Assembly (NCBI RefSeq): GCF_030410045.1
Contig: NZ_JAUFRA010000006.1
Coordinates: forward strand, 124,001-188,000
Direction: 5' to 3'
DNA from: Marivivens donghaensis
Lineage (GTDB): Bacteria > Pseudomonadota > Alphaproteobacteria > Rhodobacterales > Rhodobacteraceae
DNA length: 64,000 nt
Shown here: positions 1 through 9,559 of the stretch, in pieces
How the letters are laid out: the number at the start of each line of letters is the position of its first letter
Numbering within the stretch: position 1 is the first letter of the stretch
Notes under the pieces: generated by a model
Seen by the model: the letters and a program-made list of their open reading frames with translations, nothing else
Databases searched by the model: none
What the model was told of the DNA's origin: nothing
Translations under genes and position numbers: made by a program

Positions 1-66
1 CACGTTCCGGAGAGTCCTTGTAGCAGAGGGCTTGAACCTGCCTCGTTCGCGACCCATCATCGCCTT

Positions 67-636
67 ATGGACCTTTCATCTACCAATTTGTCGGGAAAAC
101 TCCTGATTGCGATGCCCGATATGGGCGACCCGCGTTTTGAACATGCGGTCATCTATATGTGTGCGCACTCTGACGAGGGGGCGATGGGCCTGATTGTCAA
201 TAAACCTGCGCCAGACATTCCATTTCGCGATCTGCTGTCACAGCTAGAGATTCCGACGGGCGATAGTGTGCGTGACATTCGCGTCCATTTCGGCGGCCCT
301 GTAGAACACGGTCGCGGGTTCGTCCTTCATTCGTCGGACTACGCGTCAGAGACTGGTACGTTGGAAGTTGATGATCACACCTCAATGACGGCCACGACAG
401 ATGTTTTACGCGATTTGGCGAGCGGAGGTGGCCCTTCGATGTCCCTACTGGCGCTGGGTTATGCGGGTTGGGGGCCGGGGCAGTTAGAGGCAGAGATTGC
501 CCACAACGGTTGGTTAACCTGCGATCCCAAGGACGACATCTTGTTTGGTCGCGCCCACGAGTTGAAATGGACTGCAGCGCTCAAGCAATTGGGGATCGAT
601 CCGATCACCCTGTCGTCGACCGCTGGACACGCGTGA
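67..636 (+). CDS. YqgE/AlgH family protein
   Basis: A 189-aa cytoplasmic protein of the YqgE/AlgH (DUF179) family. The N-terminal pattern LLIAMPDMGDPRFEHAVIY followed by GAMGLIVNKP, and the later VHFGGPV and LGYAGWGPGQLE blocks, are the family hallmarks in the usual order, and the length is typical. The biochemical role of the family is not settled; AlgH was named for an influence on alginate regulation in Pseudomonas. It converges on the thioredoxin gene with no gap, so the two stop codons abut. The ATG at 67 fits the family N-terminus. Confidence 0.93.
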   Translation: MDLSSTNLSGKLLIAMPDMGDPRFEHAVIYMCAHSDEGAMGLIVNKPAPDIPFRDLLSQLEIPTGDSVRDIRVHFGGPVEHGRGFVLHSSDYASETGTLEVDDHTSMTATTDVLRDLASGGGPSMSLLALGYAGWGPGQLEAEIAHNGWLTCDPKDDILFGRAHELKWTAALKQLGIDPITLSSTAGHA

Positions 637-1167
637 TTACTGCGCAATAACGCCTTTGATCAGCTCGACCGCCTCAGCACTATGCCAATCGGCCCCGCCA
701 GTCAGACGCGCGATTTCCTGACCGTCCCGATTGATCAGAACCGTTACAGGTAGCCCCGCGACCATCATGGAGCGTGCAAACCGCATGTTGGCGTCGTTGT
801 GTTTTGGCAGGTTCGTGACCCCGATCTCTTCAAAGAATCGATCTATTGCGGGCGCGGGATTGCGGCCCGTCGCGATAGTGAGGACTTCAAACGCGTCCCC
901 ACCCAATTCGTCTTGGAGAGCGGACAACGCAGGCATCTCTTCGCGGCAGGGAATGCACCATGTCGCCCAGAAGTTTACGAGCAGAACTTTGCCGCGATAT
1001 GGCTCCAAGGTCGTTTCCGCGCCGTCCTCGGTCACAAAGCTCGTGTCCGAGCTTTGCATGGGGCTATCGTGCCAGATCAATTTGTCTGAAACGCTGTCTT
1101 CTGCGAGGGCGGCATTTGCAACGCAGGCAAACGCCGTATAAAGCAACGCTGACACAAGTTTCCGCAT
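637..1167 (-). CDS. periplasmic TlpA/DsbE-like thioredoxin
   Basis: A 176-aa thiol-disulfide oxidoreductase of the TlpA/ResA class. A hydrophobic signal segment (MRKLVSALLYTAFACVANAALA) predicts export to the periplasm. The thioredoxin fold follows, with the active site WATWCIPCREEMP (a C-x-x-C) and the cis-Pro region GLPVTVLI. Such proteins reduce disulfides in apocytochromes or other periplasmic targets. I chose the ATG at 1167, not an upstream in-frame one, because it places the signal peptide at the N-terminus; the upstream extension would run antisense into argH. Only 12 bp separate it from divergent argH. The in vivo substrate is not evident. Confidence 0.9.
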   Translation of the reverse strand: MRKLVSALLYTAFACVANAALAEDSVSDKLIWHDSPMQSSDTSFVTEDGAETTLEPYRGKVLLVNFWATWCIPCREEMPALSALQDELGGDAFEVLTIATGRNPAPAIDRFFEEIGVTNLPKHNDANMRFARSMMVAGLPVTVLINRDGQEIARLTGGADWHSAEAVELIKGVIAQ

Positions 1168-1179
1168 GGGGCCTCCAAT

Positions 1180-2568
1180 ATGACCAAGACTTCGAACGCG
1201 ATGTGGGGCGGACGTTTTTCCGCCGGACCGGACGCCATCATGGAGGCAATTAACGCCTCGATCGACTTTGACAAGCGTCTCGCCCAGCAGGACATCGAAG
1301 GATCCCGCGCCCACGCTGCGATGCTCGCCGCGACTGGTATCATTACCGATAAAGATGCAGAGGCCATTCGTGAAGGCCTGCTCACCGTTTTGTCAGAGAT
1401 CGAAAGCGGAAACTTCGCGTTTTCGAAATCGCTCGAAGACATTCACATGAACGTCGAAGCGCGTCTGAAAGAAATCGTAGGCGAGCCTGCGGGCCGTCTG
1501 CACACTGCCCGCAGCCGTAACGATCAGGTTGCTGTCGATTTCCGCCTTTGGGTTCGTGACCAATGTGACGCGGTCGATGGTGCCATTGAGGCGTTGATGA
1601 AAGCCCTGCTCGGTCAGGCCGAAGCTGGCGCTGATTGGGTCATGCCGGGCTTTACCCACCTTCAGGTCGCGCAGCCAGTGACATGGGGCCACCATATGCT
1701 GGCCTATGTCGAAATGTTGAACCGTGACCGTTCGCGTTTCGCCGATGCGCGCAAGCGGATGAACGAAAGCCCGCTGGGCGCTGCGGCACTTGCTGGCACA
1801 GGTTTCCCGATTGATCGCCACATGACGGCAGAGGCTCTGCGGTTTGATCGTCCGACGGCGAACAGCCTCGATTCGACATCGGATCGTGACTTTGCGCTGG
1901 AATTCCTCGCGGCGGCGTCGATCTGCGCAATGCACCTGTCCCGTTTCGCCGAAGAACTGGTGATCTGGTCCTCCGCTCAGTTCCGTTTCGTGTCGATGTC
2001 CGACCAATGGTCTACAGGTTCGTCGATCATGCCGCAGAAGAAAAACCCTGACGCAGCAGAGCTGATCCGCGCTAAAATCGGACGTATCTTTGGTGCGAAC
2101 GTTGCCCTGATGACCGTGATGAAAGGCCTTCCGCTGACCTACTCGAAGGACATGCAGGAAGACAAAGAGCAAGTCTTTGATGCGGCGGACAACCTGATGC
2201 TGGCGATTGCTGCGATGACGGGCATGGTCGAAACCATGACCCCGATGAAAGACAATTTGCGCGCGGCAGCGGCGAGCGGCTTCTCGACTGCGACCGATTT
2301 GGCGGACTGGTTGGTGCGTGAGCTGAACCTCCCGTTCCGTGATGCGCACCACGTGACGGGTGCTCTGGTCGCAATGGCTGAGAAAAAAGGATGTGATCTC
2401 CCCGATCTTAGCCTTGCCGACATGCAGAGCGTGCATCAGGGTATTACAGATGGCGTCTTTGGTGTGCTGACCGTCGAAGCATCGGTCATGTCCCGTCAAA
2501 GTTATGGTGGCACCTCACCGGTGCGTGTGCGCGAACAAATTGCGCGTTGGAAAGAGGCTCTTTCGTGA
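1180..2568 (+). CDS. argH: argininosuccinate lyase
   Basis: A 462-aa enzyme of the fumarase/aspartase superfamily that splits argininosuccinate into arginine and fumarate, the last step of arginine synthesis. The start MWGGRF, HTARSRNDQVA, the catalytic TH in GFTHLQVAQP, and the flexible signature loop GSSIMPQKKNPD (about residues 280-291, with the catalytic Ser) are all intact. Length is normal. The stop overlaps the GTG start of the small lipoprotein gene (GTGA, 2565-2568), which indicates co-transcription with that gene and probably the DUF2834 gene and lysA. Confidence 0.98.
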   Translation: MTKTSNAMWGGRFSAGPDAIMEAINASIDFDKRLAQQDIEGSRAHAAMLAATGIITDKDAEAIREGLLTVLSEIESGNFAFSKSLEDIHMNVEARLKEIVGEPAGRLHTARSRNDQVAVDFRLWVRDQCDAVDGAIEALMKALLGQAEAGADWVMPGFTHLQVAQPVTWGHHMLAYVEMLNRDRSRFADARKRMNESPLGAAALAGTGFPIDRHMTAEALRFDRPTANSLDSTSDRDFALEFLAAASICAMHLSRFAEELVIWSSAQFRFVSMSDQWSTGSSIMPQKKNPDAAELIRAKIGRIFGANVALMTVMKGLPLTYSKDMQEDKEQVFDAADNLMLAIAAMTGMVETMTPMKDNLRAAAASGFSTATDLADWLVRELNLPFRDAHHVTGALVAMAEKKGCDLPDLSLADMQSVHQGITDGVFGVLTVEASVMSRQSYGGTSPVRVREQIARWKEALS

Positions 2569-2738
2569 AAAAAGCGGTCGTTTTGGCGGTTTTGGTTTTG
2601 TCGGGATGTGGCGCGGATGGATTTCCGCTGCGGCCCATCGCGAACCTTGGGTTCAATGTGAACGAGCAAGGGCAAGTGGTTCGGAATTGTCAGGTCGGCG
2701 GTGCGAATGAAACCGTCCAGATCAACGTGAACTGCTGA
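2565..2738 (+). CDS. small lipoprotein
   Basis: A 57-aa predicted lipoprotein that starts at a GTG overlapping the argH stop by 4 bp. The N-terminus is a short lipoprotein signal (KKAVVLAVLVLSGCG) with a lipobox ending LSGC. The short mature part has two further Cys (in NCQVGG and at the C-terminal NVNC) that could pair. The stop overlaps the start of the DUF2834 gene by one base. No function can be assigned; a small lipoprotein between argH and lysA is a known arrangement in Rhodobacteraceae as far as I recall. Confidence 0.75.
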   Translation: MKKAVVLAVLVLSGCGADGFPLRPIANLGFNVNEQGQVVRNCQVGGANETVQINVNC

Positions 2739-3055
2739 TGTCATTCCTCCGTCTTCTTTATCTCGCGCTGGCGATTTGGGGCACCATCAAACCGATGTCC
2801 CATTTCCTTGCCTATATGGAGGAGACGGGAACAGGGCTGAGCGGATTGATTGACGCGTGGTATGTCAATCAATCCACGGTCGGCCTCACGTGGGACCTAA
2901 CGATTGCCGCTATTGCGCTGACGGTCTGGGTCATTGCCGAAACGGCTGTCCGTCGCAATTGGTCGGCCTTGATCGCCATTCCAGCGACATTCTGCATCGG
3001 CGTGAGCTGCGGTTTGCCCCTCTACCTGTTCCTGCGCACACGGCCCGCGCGGTAA
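2738..3055 (+). CDS. DUF2834 family membrane protein
   Basis: A 105-aa integral membrane protein with about three hydrophobic segments: residues 3-20, 47-67 and 76-98. The pattern LYLALAIWGTIKPMSHFLAYM near the N-terminus and the WVIAE segment fit DUF2834, a family of small membrane proteins with no assigned role. It is tightly packed behind the lipoprotein gene, and its end is 69 bp before lysA, so it probably belongs to the argH-lysA transcript. Confidence 0.75.
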   Translation: MSFLRLLYLALAIWGTIKPMSHFLAYMEETGTGLSGLIDAWYVNQSTVGLTWDLTIAAIALTVWVIAETAVRRNWSALIAIPATFCIGVSCGLPLYLFLRTRPAR

Positions 3056-3124
3056 ATTCGCAATAAGGGCTTGGGGTTTTGCGCGGATTTGGTATGACGC
3101 CCTGACCCGAGACCGGAGGCTGCA

Positions 3125-4390
3125 ATGGATCATTTCATTTATCGTGACGGTGTTTTGCACGCCGAAGACGTTCCCCTGACCGAAATTGCGGCGCAGGTTG
3201 GAACTCCGTTTTACGTATATTCTGCGGCGACTCTGCTGCGTCACTTCCAAGTTTTTGATGAATCCCTTGCGTGGGGTGAACACCTAGTTTGTTTCGCGAT
3301 GAAGTCGTTGTCGAACGTCGCGGTCCTGAAGATGCTGGGGCAAGCGGGCGCTGGTATCGACGTTGTGTCCATCGGGGAATACCTCCGCGCCAAAGCTGCG
3401 GGCGTGTCGGGCGATAAGATTGTGTTTTCGGGCGTGGCAAAGACGCGCGAAGAAATGAAGATCGCGTTGGAAGGTGGCATTCGTCAGTTCAACGTCGAAT
3501 CCGAGCCGGAATTGGAAGTCCTGTCCGAGGTTGCATTGTCATTGGGCAAGGTCGCGCCAATCACTGTGCGCGTGAACCCTGACGTGGACGCTAAAACCCA
3601 TGCGAAAATCGCGACGGGTAAAAAGGAAAATAAATTCGGTATCCCGATCAGCCGTGCCCGCGAAGTGTATGCCCGCGCCGCTGAGCTTAAAGGTCTCGAT
3701 GTTGTTGGTATCGACGTGCACATCGGTAGTCAGTTGACCGATCTTGAGCCGTTCCGCCTCGCCTATCGCAAGGTAGCCGAGCTGACCGAAGTCCTGCGCG
3801 AAGATGGTCACAACATCCGCCGTCTCGACCTCGGTGGTGGTTTGGGTATTCCATACACCCGCTCGAACGAGGCACCGCCGCTGCCCGTCGAACTCGGGCA
3901 AGTGATCCGCGAAGAAGTTGGACATCTGGGCTGTGAGGTCGAAATCGAACCCGGTCGTCTGATCGCAGGCAATGCAGGTCAACTCGTGTCGGAAGTTATC
4001 TATGTGAAAGAGGGCGAGGATCGTAGGTTCCTGATCCTTGATGCTGCGATGAACGATCTCGTCCGTCCGTCGATGTATGACGCCCACCATGACATCGACC
4101 CAGTGATCGAGGCTGAACCGGGTGTTGAGCCAGAAACCTACGACGTTGTCGGAGGTATCTGTGAGACGGGCGATACCTTTGCCAAAGGGCGGAACCTTCC
4201 GCCGCTGAAGGCTGGTGATCTGGTTTCGTTCCGTTCGGCTGGCGCTTATGGCGCCGTGATGGCGAGCGAATATAACTCGCGTCCCTTGGTGCCCGAAGTT
4301 CTCGTTCAGGGTGATAAATTTGCGGTTATCCGCCGACGTCCCACCTATGAAGAAATGATTGCCCGCGATATCGTTCCCGAGTGGCTCTGA
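3125..4390 (+). CDS. lysA: diaminopimelate decarboxylase
   Basis: A 421-aa PLP enzyme of the alanine racemase/ornithine decarboxylase fold that decarboxylates meso-diaminopimelate to L-lysine. The PLP-binding Lys is K60 in CFAMKS, the HIGSQL motif binds the cofactor phosphate, GGGLGIPY is the glycine loop, EPGR is the phosphate-side motif, and GGICETGD carries the active-site Cys of the dimer interface. The C-terminal block GAYGAVMASEYNSRP is characteristic. A strong RBS (CGGAGG) precedes the ATG. Length is normal. Confidence 0.97.
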   Translation: MDHFIYRDGVLHAEDVPLTEIAAQVGTPFYVYSAATLLRHFQVFDESLAWGEHLVCFAMKSLSNVAVLKMLGQAGAGIDVVSIGEYLRAKAAGVSGDKIVFSGVAKTREEMKIALEGGIRQFNVESEPELEVLSEVALSLGKVAPITVRVNPDVDAKTHAKIATGKKENKFGIPISRAREVYARAAELKGLDVVGIDVHIGSQLTDLEPFRLAYRKVAELTEVLREDGHNIRRLDLGGGLGIPYTRSNEAPPLPVELGQVIREEVGHLGCEVEIEPGRLIAGNAGQLVSEVIYVKEGEDRRFLILDAAMNDLVRPSMYDAHHDIDPVIEAEPGVEPETYDVVGGICETGDTFAKGRNLPPLKAGDLVSFRSAGAYGAVMASEYNSRPLVPEVLVQGDKFAVIRRRPTYEEMIARDIVPEWL

Positions 4391-4438
4391 GCACGTTAAG
4401 GTCAGAGCACGACGCATAGGAGTGAACAGCTGGCCGAC

Positions 4439-6949
4439 GTGACCGAAAGCTTGCCGCATCTACGGTTCCCAATCCTCGCGACCTTTGCGGGGATCGTGGC
4501 CGAGCGTTTGGTGCGTGCATTTTGGCCCGTTTGGACAATCCTGTTCCTCATGCTCGCGCCGCTTTTGCTGGGCGTTCACAATGACATGCCTTTGGAAATC
4601 GTCTGGACTCTCGCGGTTGCTGGGCTGATCGGTATTGCCGTGTTCACATGGCGCGGGTGGCGGCGTTTCCGCTGGCCGCTGCGGGCTGAGGCTCTTGCTC
4701 GTGTCGATGCGCGTCTTCCTGGGCGGCCAATTTTGGCGCTTGGCGATGCCCAAGCGGTCGGCGCGGGTGATCCCGCATCAGAGGCCGTTTGGATTGCGCA
4801 CCTCCAGCGGATGCAAGATCGAACCAAGGCAGCGCGTTATGTTTCGCCCGACCTGCGTGTGTCCCAAGCCGACCCGTTCGGCCTTCGCTATATTGCGCTG
4901 TTGTTCTTGATGGTTGGGCTTTTGTTCGGTTCTGTCACACGTATCGGAACCGTGGCTCAAGCCTCGCCCGTGGGATCGGCTTCCACCGCTGCGACAGGGC
5001 CAACGTGGGAGGGATGGATTGAGCCGCCAGCTTACACGGGCAAACCGACGCTCTATCTACCTGATCTGGACGAAGATCGGATCGAGGTGCCCGAAGGGTC
5101 GCGCTTCACTGTACGGTTTTATGGCGACATTGGCGCGTTAACGTTGTCGGAAACCGTGTCGGGGCGTCGTGCTGACGAACTGCCGCCTGCGTCGGATCAG
5201 CATCAGGTTTTTGACGCGCTGCAGCAGGGCGAATTGCGCATTGATGGCTCGGGCGGTCAGGCGTGGGACGTTTCCATTGTGACTGATGGCATACCTTCGG
5301 TCGAATTGACAGGGCCGGCTCTTTCGAATGCAGAAGGCCAAATGACCCTGCCGTTTCGCGCGACTGACGACTACGGTGTAACAGGTGGGTCCGCGACGGT
5401 GTCGATTGACCTTGCCCAGATCGACCGCCGTCACGGCCTAGCGATCGATCCAGACCCGATTGCGCCTCTGATTGTTGATCTACCCATTCCGATTACGGGC
5501 GACAGAGCGGCATTTGATGAGGCGTTGATCGACAACTTCAGCCAATCAGTCATGGCGAACCTCCCTGTGAAAGTGCGTCTGGAAGTGACAGACGCTAAGG
5601 GGCAGGCGGGACAGTCCGTCGAGACCCAGATGGTTTTACCAGGGCGTCGTTTCTTTCAACCTGTTGCCCGCGTGATCATCGAACAGCGCCGAGATCTGCT
5701 GTGGTCGACGGCTAATGCACCGCGTGTCGCGCAGTTGTTGCGAGCGATTTCAAACCGCCCTGATGGTTTCTTTCGAAACGAGACGCATTTCCCGATGGTG
5801 CGCGGTGTCGTTGAAACGCTCGAAGCGAAATACGAAGGTGGTTTGACAGATGAAGAGCGCGATGAGGTTGCGGCTCTCATGTGGGACCTCGCGATTGAAT
5901 TCGAAGAAGGCGCGCTTGCCGATGCTCGCGAACGGCTCCAGCGGGCCCAAGATCGTCTGGCCGAAGCGATGCGTAACGGTGCGAGTGCGGCTGAAATTCA
6001 GGAACTGATGGACGAGCTGCGCGACGCAACCAACGACTACATGCAGATGCTCGCCGATCAGATGGACCCCAACGAGAACTCGACGGATCAGCCAGATGGT
6101 GGCGGCGAGACGATGCAGTTCACACAGGACGAGCTGAACGCCCTCATGGATCGTATCCAAGAAATGATGGAAGAAGGCCGTATGCCCGAAGCTGCGGTCC
6201 TGATGGAACAGCTCAATCAGCTCATGGAAAACATGAAAATGACCCAAGGCGAAGGGCAGGGTGGTCCTCGCTCTCCAGGTCAAAAATCCATGGAAGATTT
6301 GGGCGAAACACTTCGCGACCAACAGCAACTGTCCGACGATGCCTTCCGCGATCTGCAGGATCAGTTCAACGGTGGCCAGCAAGAGACGGAGCAACGACCT
6401 GGCGAAACCCCGCGTGACGGGGACGGCACGAACGGCGATCCGGGTCAGCAGAACCTAGCGGACCGTCAAGAAGCCTTGCGGCAGATGCTGGAAGAGCAGC
6501 GCCGTAATTTGCCGAACCTGTCAGGTGACGAGGCCGAAGCTGCGCGTCGCGCCATCGAACAGGCAGAGCGGTCTATGGACCGTGCCGAGGACGCGCTACG
6601 CCGTGGCGATATGGCAGAGGCGATTGACCGTCAGGCCGAAGCGATGGACGCATTACGCGAAGGGCTGCGCGAACTTGGTCGTGCGATTGCCCAGTCTGAG
6701 CGCGATGAGAGCGGGCAAGGTCAACAGCAAGGGGACCAAACCGCACAAGCGGCCCCACGTCAGAGCGATCCACTGGGACGACAGCTGGGCACCGAAGGGC
6801 AATCCGGCACGGACCAGAACCTCTTGCAGGGCGAAGATATTTATCGTCGCGCAGGCGAACTCTTGGACGAAATTCGCCGTCGTTCTGCAGAATTGGATCG
6901 CCCAGAGGACGAACGCAACTATTTGCGGCGGCTTCTAGATCGGTTCTGA
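4439..6949 (+). CDS. TIGR02302 (DUF4175) membrane protein
   Basis: An 836-aa protein of the alphaproteobacterial TIGR02302/DUF4175 family. Three hydrophobic segments occupy about residues 25-70 and 150-170. A beta-rich extracytoplasmic region (about 190-420) follows, then a long Gln/Glu/Met-rich helical region (about 480-836) with coiled-coil character and repeats of the type AEAMR, LRDQQQL and RRGDMAEAIDRQAEAM. The usual call uses GTG at 4439, but its RBS spacing is poor: AGGAG at 4418-4422 is only 7 nt from an in-frame CTG at 4430, which would add MAD. Function is unknown; an envelope role is an inference. Confidence 0.85.
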   Translation: MTESLPHLRFPILATFAGIVAERLVRAFWPVWTILFLMLAPLLLGVHNDMPLEIVWTLAVAGLIGIAVFTWRGWRRFRWPLRAEALARVDARLPGRPILALGDAQAVGAGDPASEAVWIAHLQRMQDRTKAARYVSPDLRVSQADPFGLRYIALLFLMVGLLFGSVTRIGTVAQASPVGSASTAATGPTWEGWIEPPAYTGKPTLYLPDLDEDRIEVPEGSRFTVRFYGDIGALTLSETVSGRRADELPPASDQHQVFDALQQGELRIDGSGGQAWDVSIVTDGIPSVELTGPALSNAEGQMTLPFRATDDYGVTGGSATVSIDLAQIDRRHGLAIDPDPIAPLIVDLPIPITGDRAAFDEALIDNFSQSVMANLPVKVRLEVTDAKGQAGQSVETQMVLPGRRFFQPVARVIIEQRRDLLWSTANAPRVAQLLRAISNRPDGFFRNETHFPMVRGVVETLEAKYEGGLTDEERDEVAALMWDLAIEFEEGALADARERLQRAQDRLAEAMRNGASAAEIQELMDELRDATNDYMQMLADQMDPNENSTDQPDGGGETMQFTQDELNALMDRIQEMMEEGRMPEAAVLMEQLNQLMENMKMTQGEGQGGPRSPGQKSMEDLGETLRDQQQLSDDAFRDLQDQFNGGQQETEQRPGETPRDGDGTNGDPGQQNLADRQEALRQMLEEQRRNLPNLSGDEAEAARRAIEQAERSMDRAEDALRRGDMAEAIDRQAEAMDALREGLRELGRAIAQSERDESGQGQQQGDQTAQAAPRQSDPLGRQLGTEGQSGTDQNLLQGEDIYRRAGELLDEIRRRSAELDRPEDERNYLRRLLDRF

Positions 6950-6953
6950 TCGA

Positions 6954-7811
6954 TCAATCGTTGCCAAGATTGGCGAGCATGCCCTGCACGGTTTCATCCA
7001 ACGCAATCCGTTGCCCATCAACCCAAGCAACGTAGGTCTCTAACGCAGGCTGAGATTGCGGAACCATCGCTGCGATGCGGTCGGCGAACACATAACCGCC
7101 AGCACCAATAACCGCGATCAAGAGCACCCCTAGGAAACCCGTTTTGAACCCGCTCTTACGGCGAACGACCTGCGCGGTTTGTGCTACAGCATTGTCAGGA
7201 CGCTCTGATGCCGACCGCAGGGTGGAATTGATCTCATCAATGTCGGGGAGGCGGTCGCTCCGCGGTCCGGCATCGTTAAGTTCAGTTTCCCCTTTGAGCA
7301 GCGACATGCGACGTCGTGCTTCTTCGGCGCGCTTTGCTTCGGGGCTCGGCGGTTCATCTAGGCCCAGATCGGGCTGGCTTTCCATCGGGTCTTGTTGCGA
7401 CTCTCGACGGCGTTCTTCGGCTCGGTCTGCTTCTTCTTGCAGAATACTGGCGATTTCTGGGTCAATGGTTCGACGAGGGCGGCGCGGCGACAGTGTCGGC
7501 GGCGGAAGGTCGTCCTCATAGTCTTCGTCGTAGTCGTCTGATGATCCAAACACAGGTGCTGGCTCCGGACCAAAGTCTGGTTCGGGCATCACCAATTCGT
7601 CGTCTTCTTGAACGCCTTCGGGTTCTGGAGCGGCCTGAGCTACGGGGATATCAGTCGTGAAAACTGCATCGTTTTCTTCGCGGTCAGAGTCTCCGGGTCG
7701 TTCAAACCACGTTGAGCCACAGTTCGAACACTGAACGTCACGTCCGGCCTCCGGAATGACGTCATCTGGGACTTCGTATTGGGCGCCGCAATTGGGGCAG
7801 ATCAGCCGCAT
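6954..7811 (-). CDS. MJ0042-type zinc-ribbon membrane protein
   Basis: A 285-aa protein. The first 37 residues form an MJ0042-type zinc ribbon: CPNCGAQYEVPDDVIP, then CSNCGSTWF (two CxxC pairs). A long acidic, low-complexity linker follows (about 45-220, rich in E, D and P). One transmembrane helix lies near residues 225-247 (GFLGVLLIAVIGAGGYVF) with a short C-terminal tail outside. This architecture is common in alphaproteobacteria and has no established role. It is divergent from ftsE, with about 170 bp between starts. Confidence 0.85.
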   Translation of the reverse strand: MRLICPNCGAQYEVPDDVIPEAGRDVQCSNCGSTWFERPGDSDREENDAVFTTDIPVAQAAPEPEGVQEDDELVMPEPDFGPEPAPVFGSSDDYDEDYEDDLPPPTLSPRRPRRTIDPEIASILQEEADRAEERRRESQQDPMESQPDLGLDEPPSPEAKRAEEARRRMSLLKGETELNDAGPRSDRLPDIDEINSTLRSASERPDNAVAQTAQVVRRKSGFKTGFLGVLLIAVIGAGGYVFADRIAAMVPQSQPALETYVAWVDGQRIALDETVQGMLANLGND

Positions 7812-7982
7812 TATACCATCTCCGCCGTCCGGTTTGTCCGAACAGTAAGTCTTTGTTCGAGTATTAGTAACAATCTGAGAGGAAATGGAAAAGCAAAAGC
7901 ACGCCCATGCCCGTCAAGTGCGATTGAATTCTGCGAGTGTTTTCGGCAGAACACAGCGGTGGGGGCGTGAAAGGATCTTTCT

Positions 7983-8657
7983 GTGATCGAATTAGACCGT
8001 GTGGCCTATTCCTACGGCGGGGGCGAATTGTTTTCAGACGTTTCGCTCAACCTCGCGCCGGGGTCGTTCCAATTTTTGACCGGCCCATCGGGTGCGGGCA
8101 AAACAACTTTGCTCAAACTCTGCTACGGCGAACTGCGTGCGACCTCTGGGCACGTACGTTTGTTCGGTCAAAACGCTCGTGAAATGGGGCGCGATGAGGT
8201 CGCATTGGCGCGGCGTAAAATCGGCGTAGTGCATCAGGATTGCCAGTTTTTGGATCACCTCCCCGTGGCGGAGAACATCGCCTTGCCGCTTACGGTCGCG
8301 GGTCGTGCCCAAGAGGCGGGTGACTACCTCGAAGACCTGCTGCGCTGGGTCGGCCTCGCGCATCAGGCAGGACAATTGCCACCGGAACTGTCGGGCGGCG
8401 AACGCCAGCGTGCTGCATTGGCACGGGCAGTGATCATCTCGCCTGACGTTATCATTGCGGACGAGCCGACAGGGAATATCGATTGGGAAATGTCACAGCG
8501 GCTTTTGCGGTTGCTGATCGAGTTGAACAAAATGGGCAAGGCCGTGCTGATCGCGACCCACGATATGAACCTCATTCGGGCCGCGAAAACGCAGGTTCAA
8601 TCGCGTGTTCTGCGTCTCAACAATCGCCGCCTTCAAGCAGCGGGGGTCGACCTATGA
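7983..8657 (+). CDS. ftsE: cell division ABC transporter ATPase FtsE
   Basis: The 224-aa ATPase subunit of the FtsEX complex, which sits at the division septum and controls peptidoglycan hydrolases through FtsX. Walker A is GPSGAGKTTLL (about residue 35), the Q-loop is VHQDCQFLDH, the signature is LSGGERQRAALARA, Walker B is VIIADEPTGN, and the switch His lies in IATHDMNL. It starts at GTG 7983 with AAGGAT upstream. The stop overlaps the ftsX ATG by 4 bp (ATGA), and ftsX in turn overlaps plsC the same way, so the genes form an operon. Confidence 0.96.
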   Translation: MIELDRVAYSYGGGELFSDVSLNLAPGSFQFLTGPSGAGKTTLLKLCYGELRATSGHVRLFGQNAREMGRDEVALARRKIGVVHQDCQFLDHLPVAENIALPLTVAGRAQEAGDYLEDLLRWVGLAHQAGQLPPELSGGERQRAALARAVIISPDVIIADEPTGNIDWEMSQRLLRLLIELNKMGKAVLIATHDMNLIRAAKTQVQSRVLRLNNRRLQAAGVDL

Positions 8658-9559
8658 TCACCGCATTTGGACGTTTTATTGCTATGTTGGCAGGCGACCC
8701 GCTTGCCGATCGTTCAGTGCCGCCGACGGGCTATACGGCACGCCTGACCTTGTTCACCTCGGGCGCTATGGCGTTTCTCGCGGTGTTCGCTTTGGCGCTC
8801 TCCTTGGCAACGGGCCGTCTGGCCGATCGTTGGTCTGCAGAACTGGCGCGGACCTCGACCCTTCGGATTTCGGCGCCTGCGGATCAATTGGACGCACAAC
8901 AGGCCGCCGCGATTAAGCTGTTGGAAACCACACCAGGTGTCGCTTCCGCCCGTGCATTGAGCGCCGAAGAACAGCAAGAGCTTCTCGAGCCGTGGTTTGG
9001 TCCTGACATCCCCATTGCCAGCCTTCCCATCCCTCGCCTTATCGAAATCATCGAAGAGGGCGACGGCTATGATCCAACGGGCCTTCGTGCGCGACTTCAG
9101 GCTGAGGTGCCGGGTGCGATCTTGGACGATCACACGCGCTGGCGGGAGCCGTTGATTGATGCGGCTGGTCGGCTGCGGTTATTGGCGGTTACGGCGATCC
9201 TTTTGATTGCAGCGGCGATGGGGGCGATGATCACCTTGGCCGCACAGGCGGCGTTGTCGGCGAATGCGCAGGTCATTCGTGTGATGCGCCTTGTTGGTGC
9301 GCGCGACCTTTACATCGCGGGCGCGTTTGTCCGTCGCTTTACCATCCGCGCCTTTGCGGGGGCTGCAGCAGGGTCTATCGTGGGTATGCTGGCTGTTCTA
9401 TTGTTGCCCAGCACCGAAGTCGCAGGTGGTTTCCTCACGGGGCTCGGTTTCCAAGGCGCAGGGTGGTTTGCACCGCTGTGTATTCCTGTGCTTGCGGCGG
9501 TGGTCGCATTTTTTGCAACCCGTGCAGCGGCGCTGCGCACACTAAGGACCCAGTCATGA
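8654..9559 (+). CDS. ftsX: cell division protein FtsX
   Basis: The 301-aa permease-like subunit paired with FtsE. A transmembrane helix near residues 33-57 is followed by an extracytoplasmic domain (about 60-175). A C-terminal block of three helices holds the MacB/FtsX-like sequence ITLAAQAALSANAQVIRVMRLVGA. I chose ATG 8654 (MITAFG) over a longer in-frame extension because it makes an ATGA overlap with ftsE and the longer form would run through the ftsE coding region. Confidence 0.93.
   Translation: MITAFGRFIAMLAGDPLADRSVPPTGYTARLTLFTSGAMAFLAVFALALSLATGRLADRWSAELARTSTLRISAPADQLDAQQAAAIKLLETTPGVASARALSAEEQQELLEPWFGPDIPIASLPIPRLIEIIEEGDGYDPTGLRARLQAEVPGAILDDHTRWREPLIDAAGRLRLLAVTAILLIAAAMGAMITLAAQAALSANAQVIRVMRLVGARDLYIAGAFVRRFTIRAFAGAAAGSIVGMLAVLLLPSTEVAGGFLTGLGFQGAGWFAPLCIPVLAAVVAFFATRAAALRTLRTQS

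Noticed and set aside
4384..4408. Hairpin GCTCTGA/TCAGAGC after lysA as a terminator
   Set aside because: The stem is only 7 bp, the loop is 11 nt, and no T-run follows; it overlaps the lysA stop and is probably incidental.
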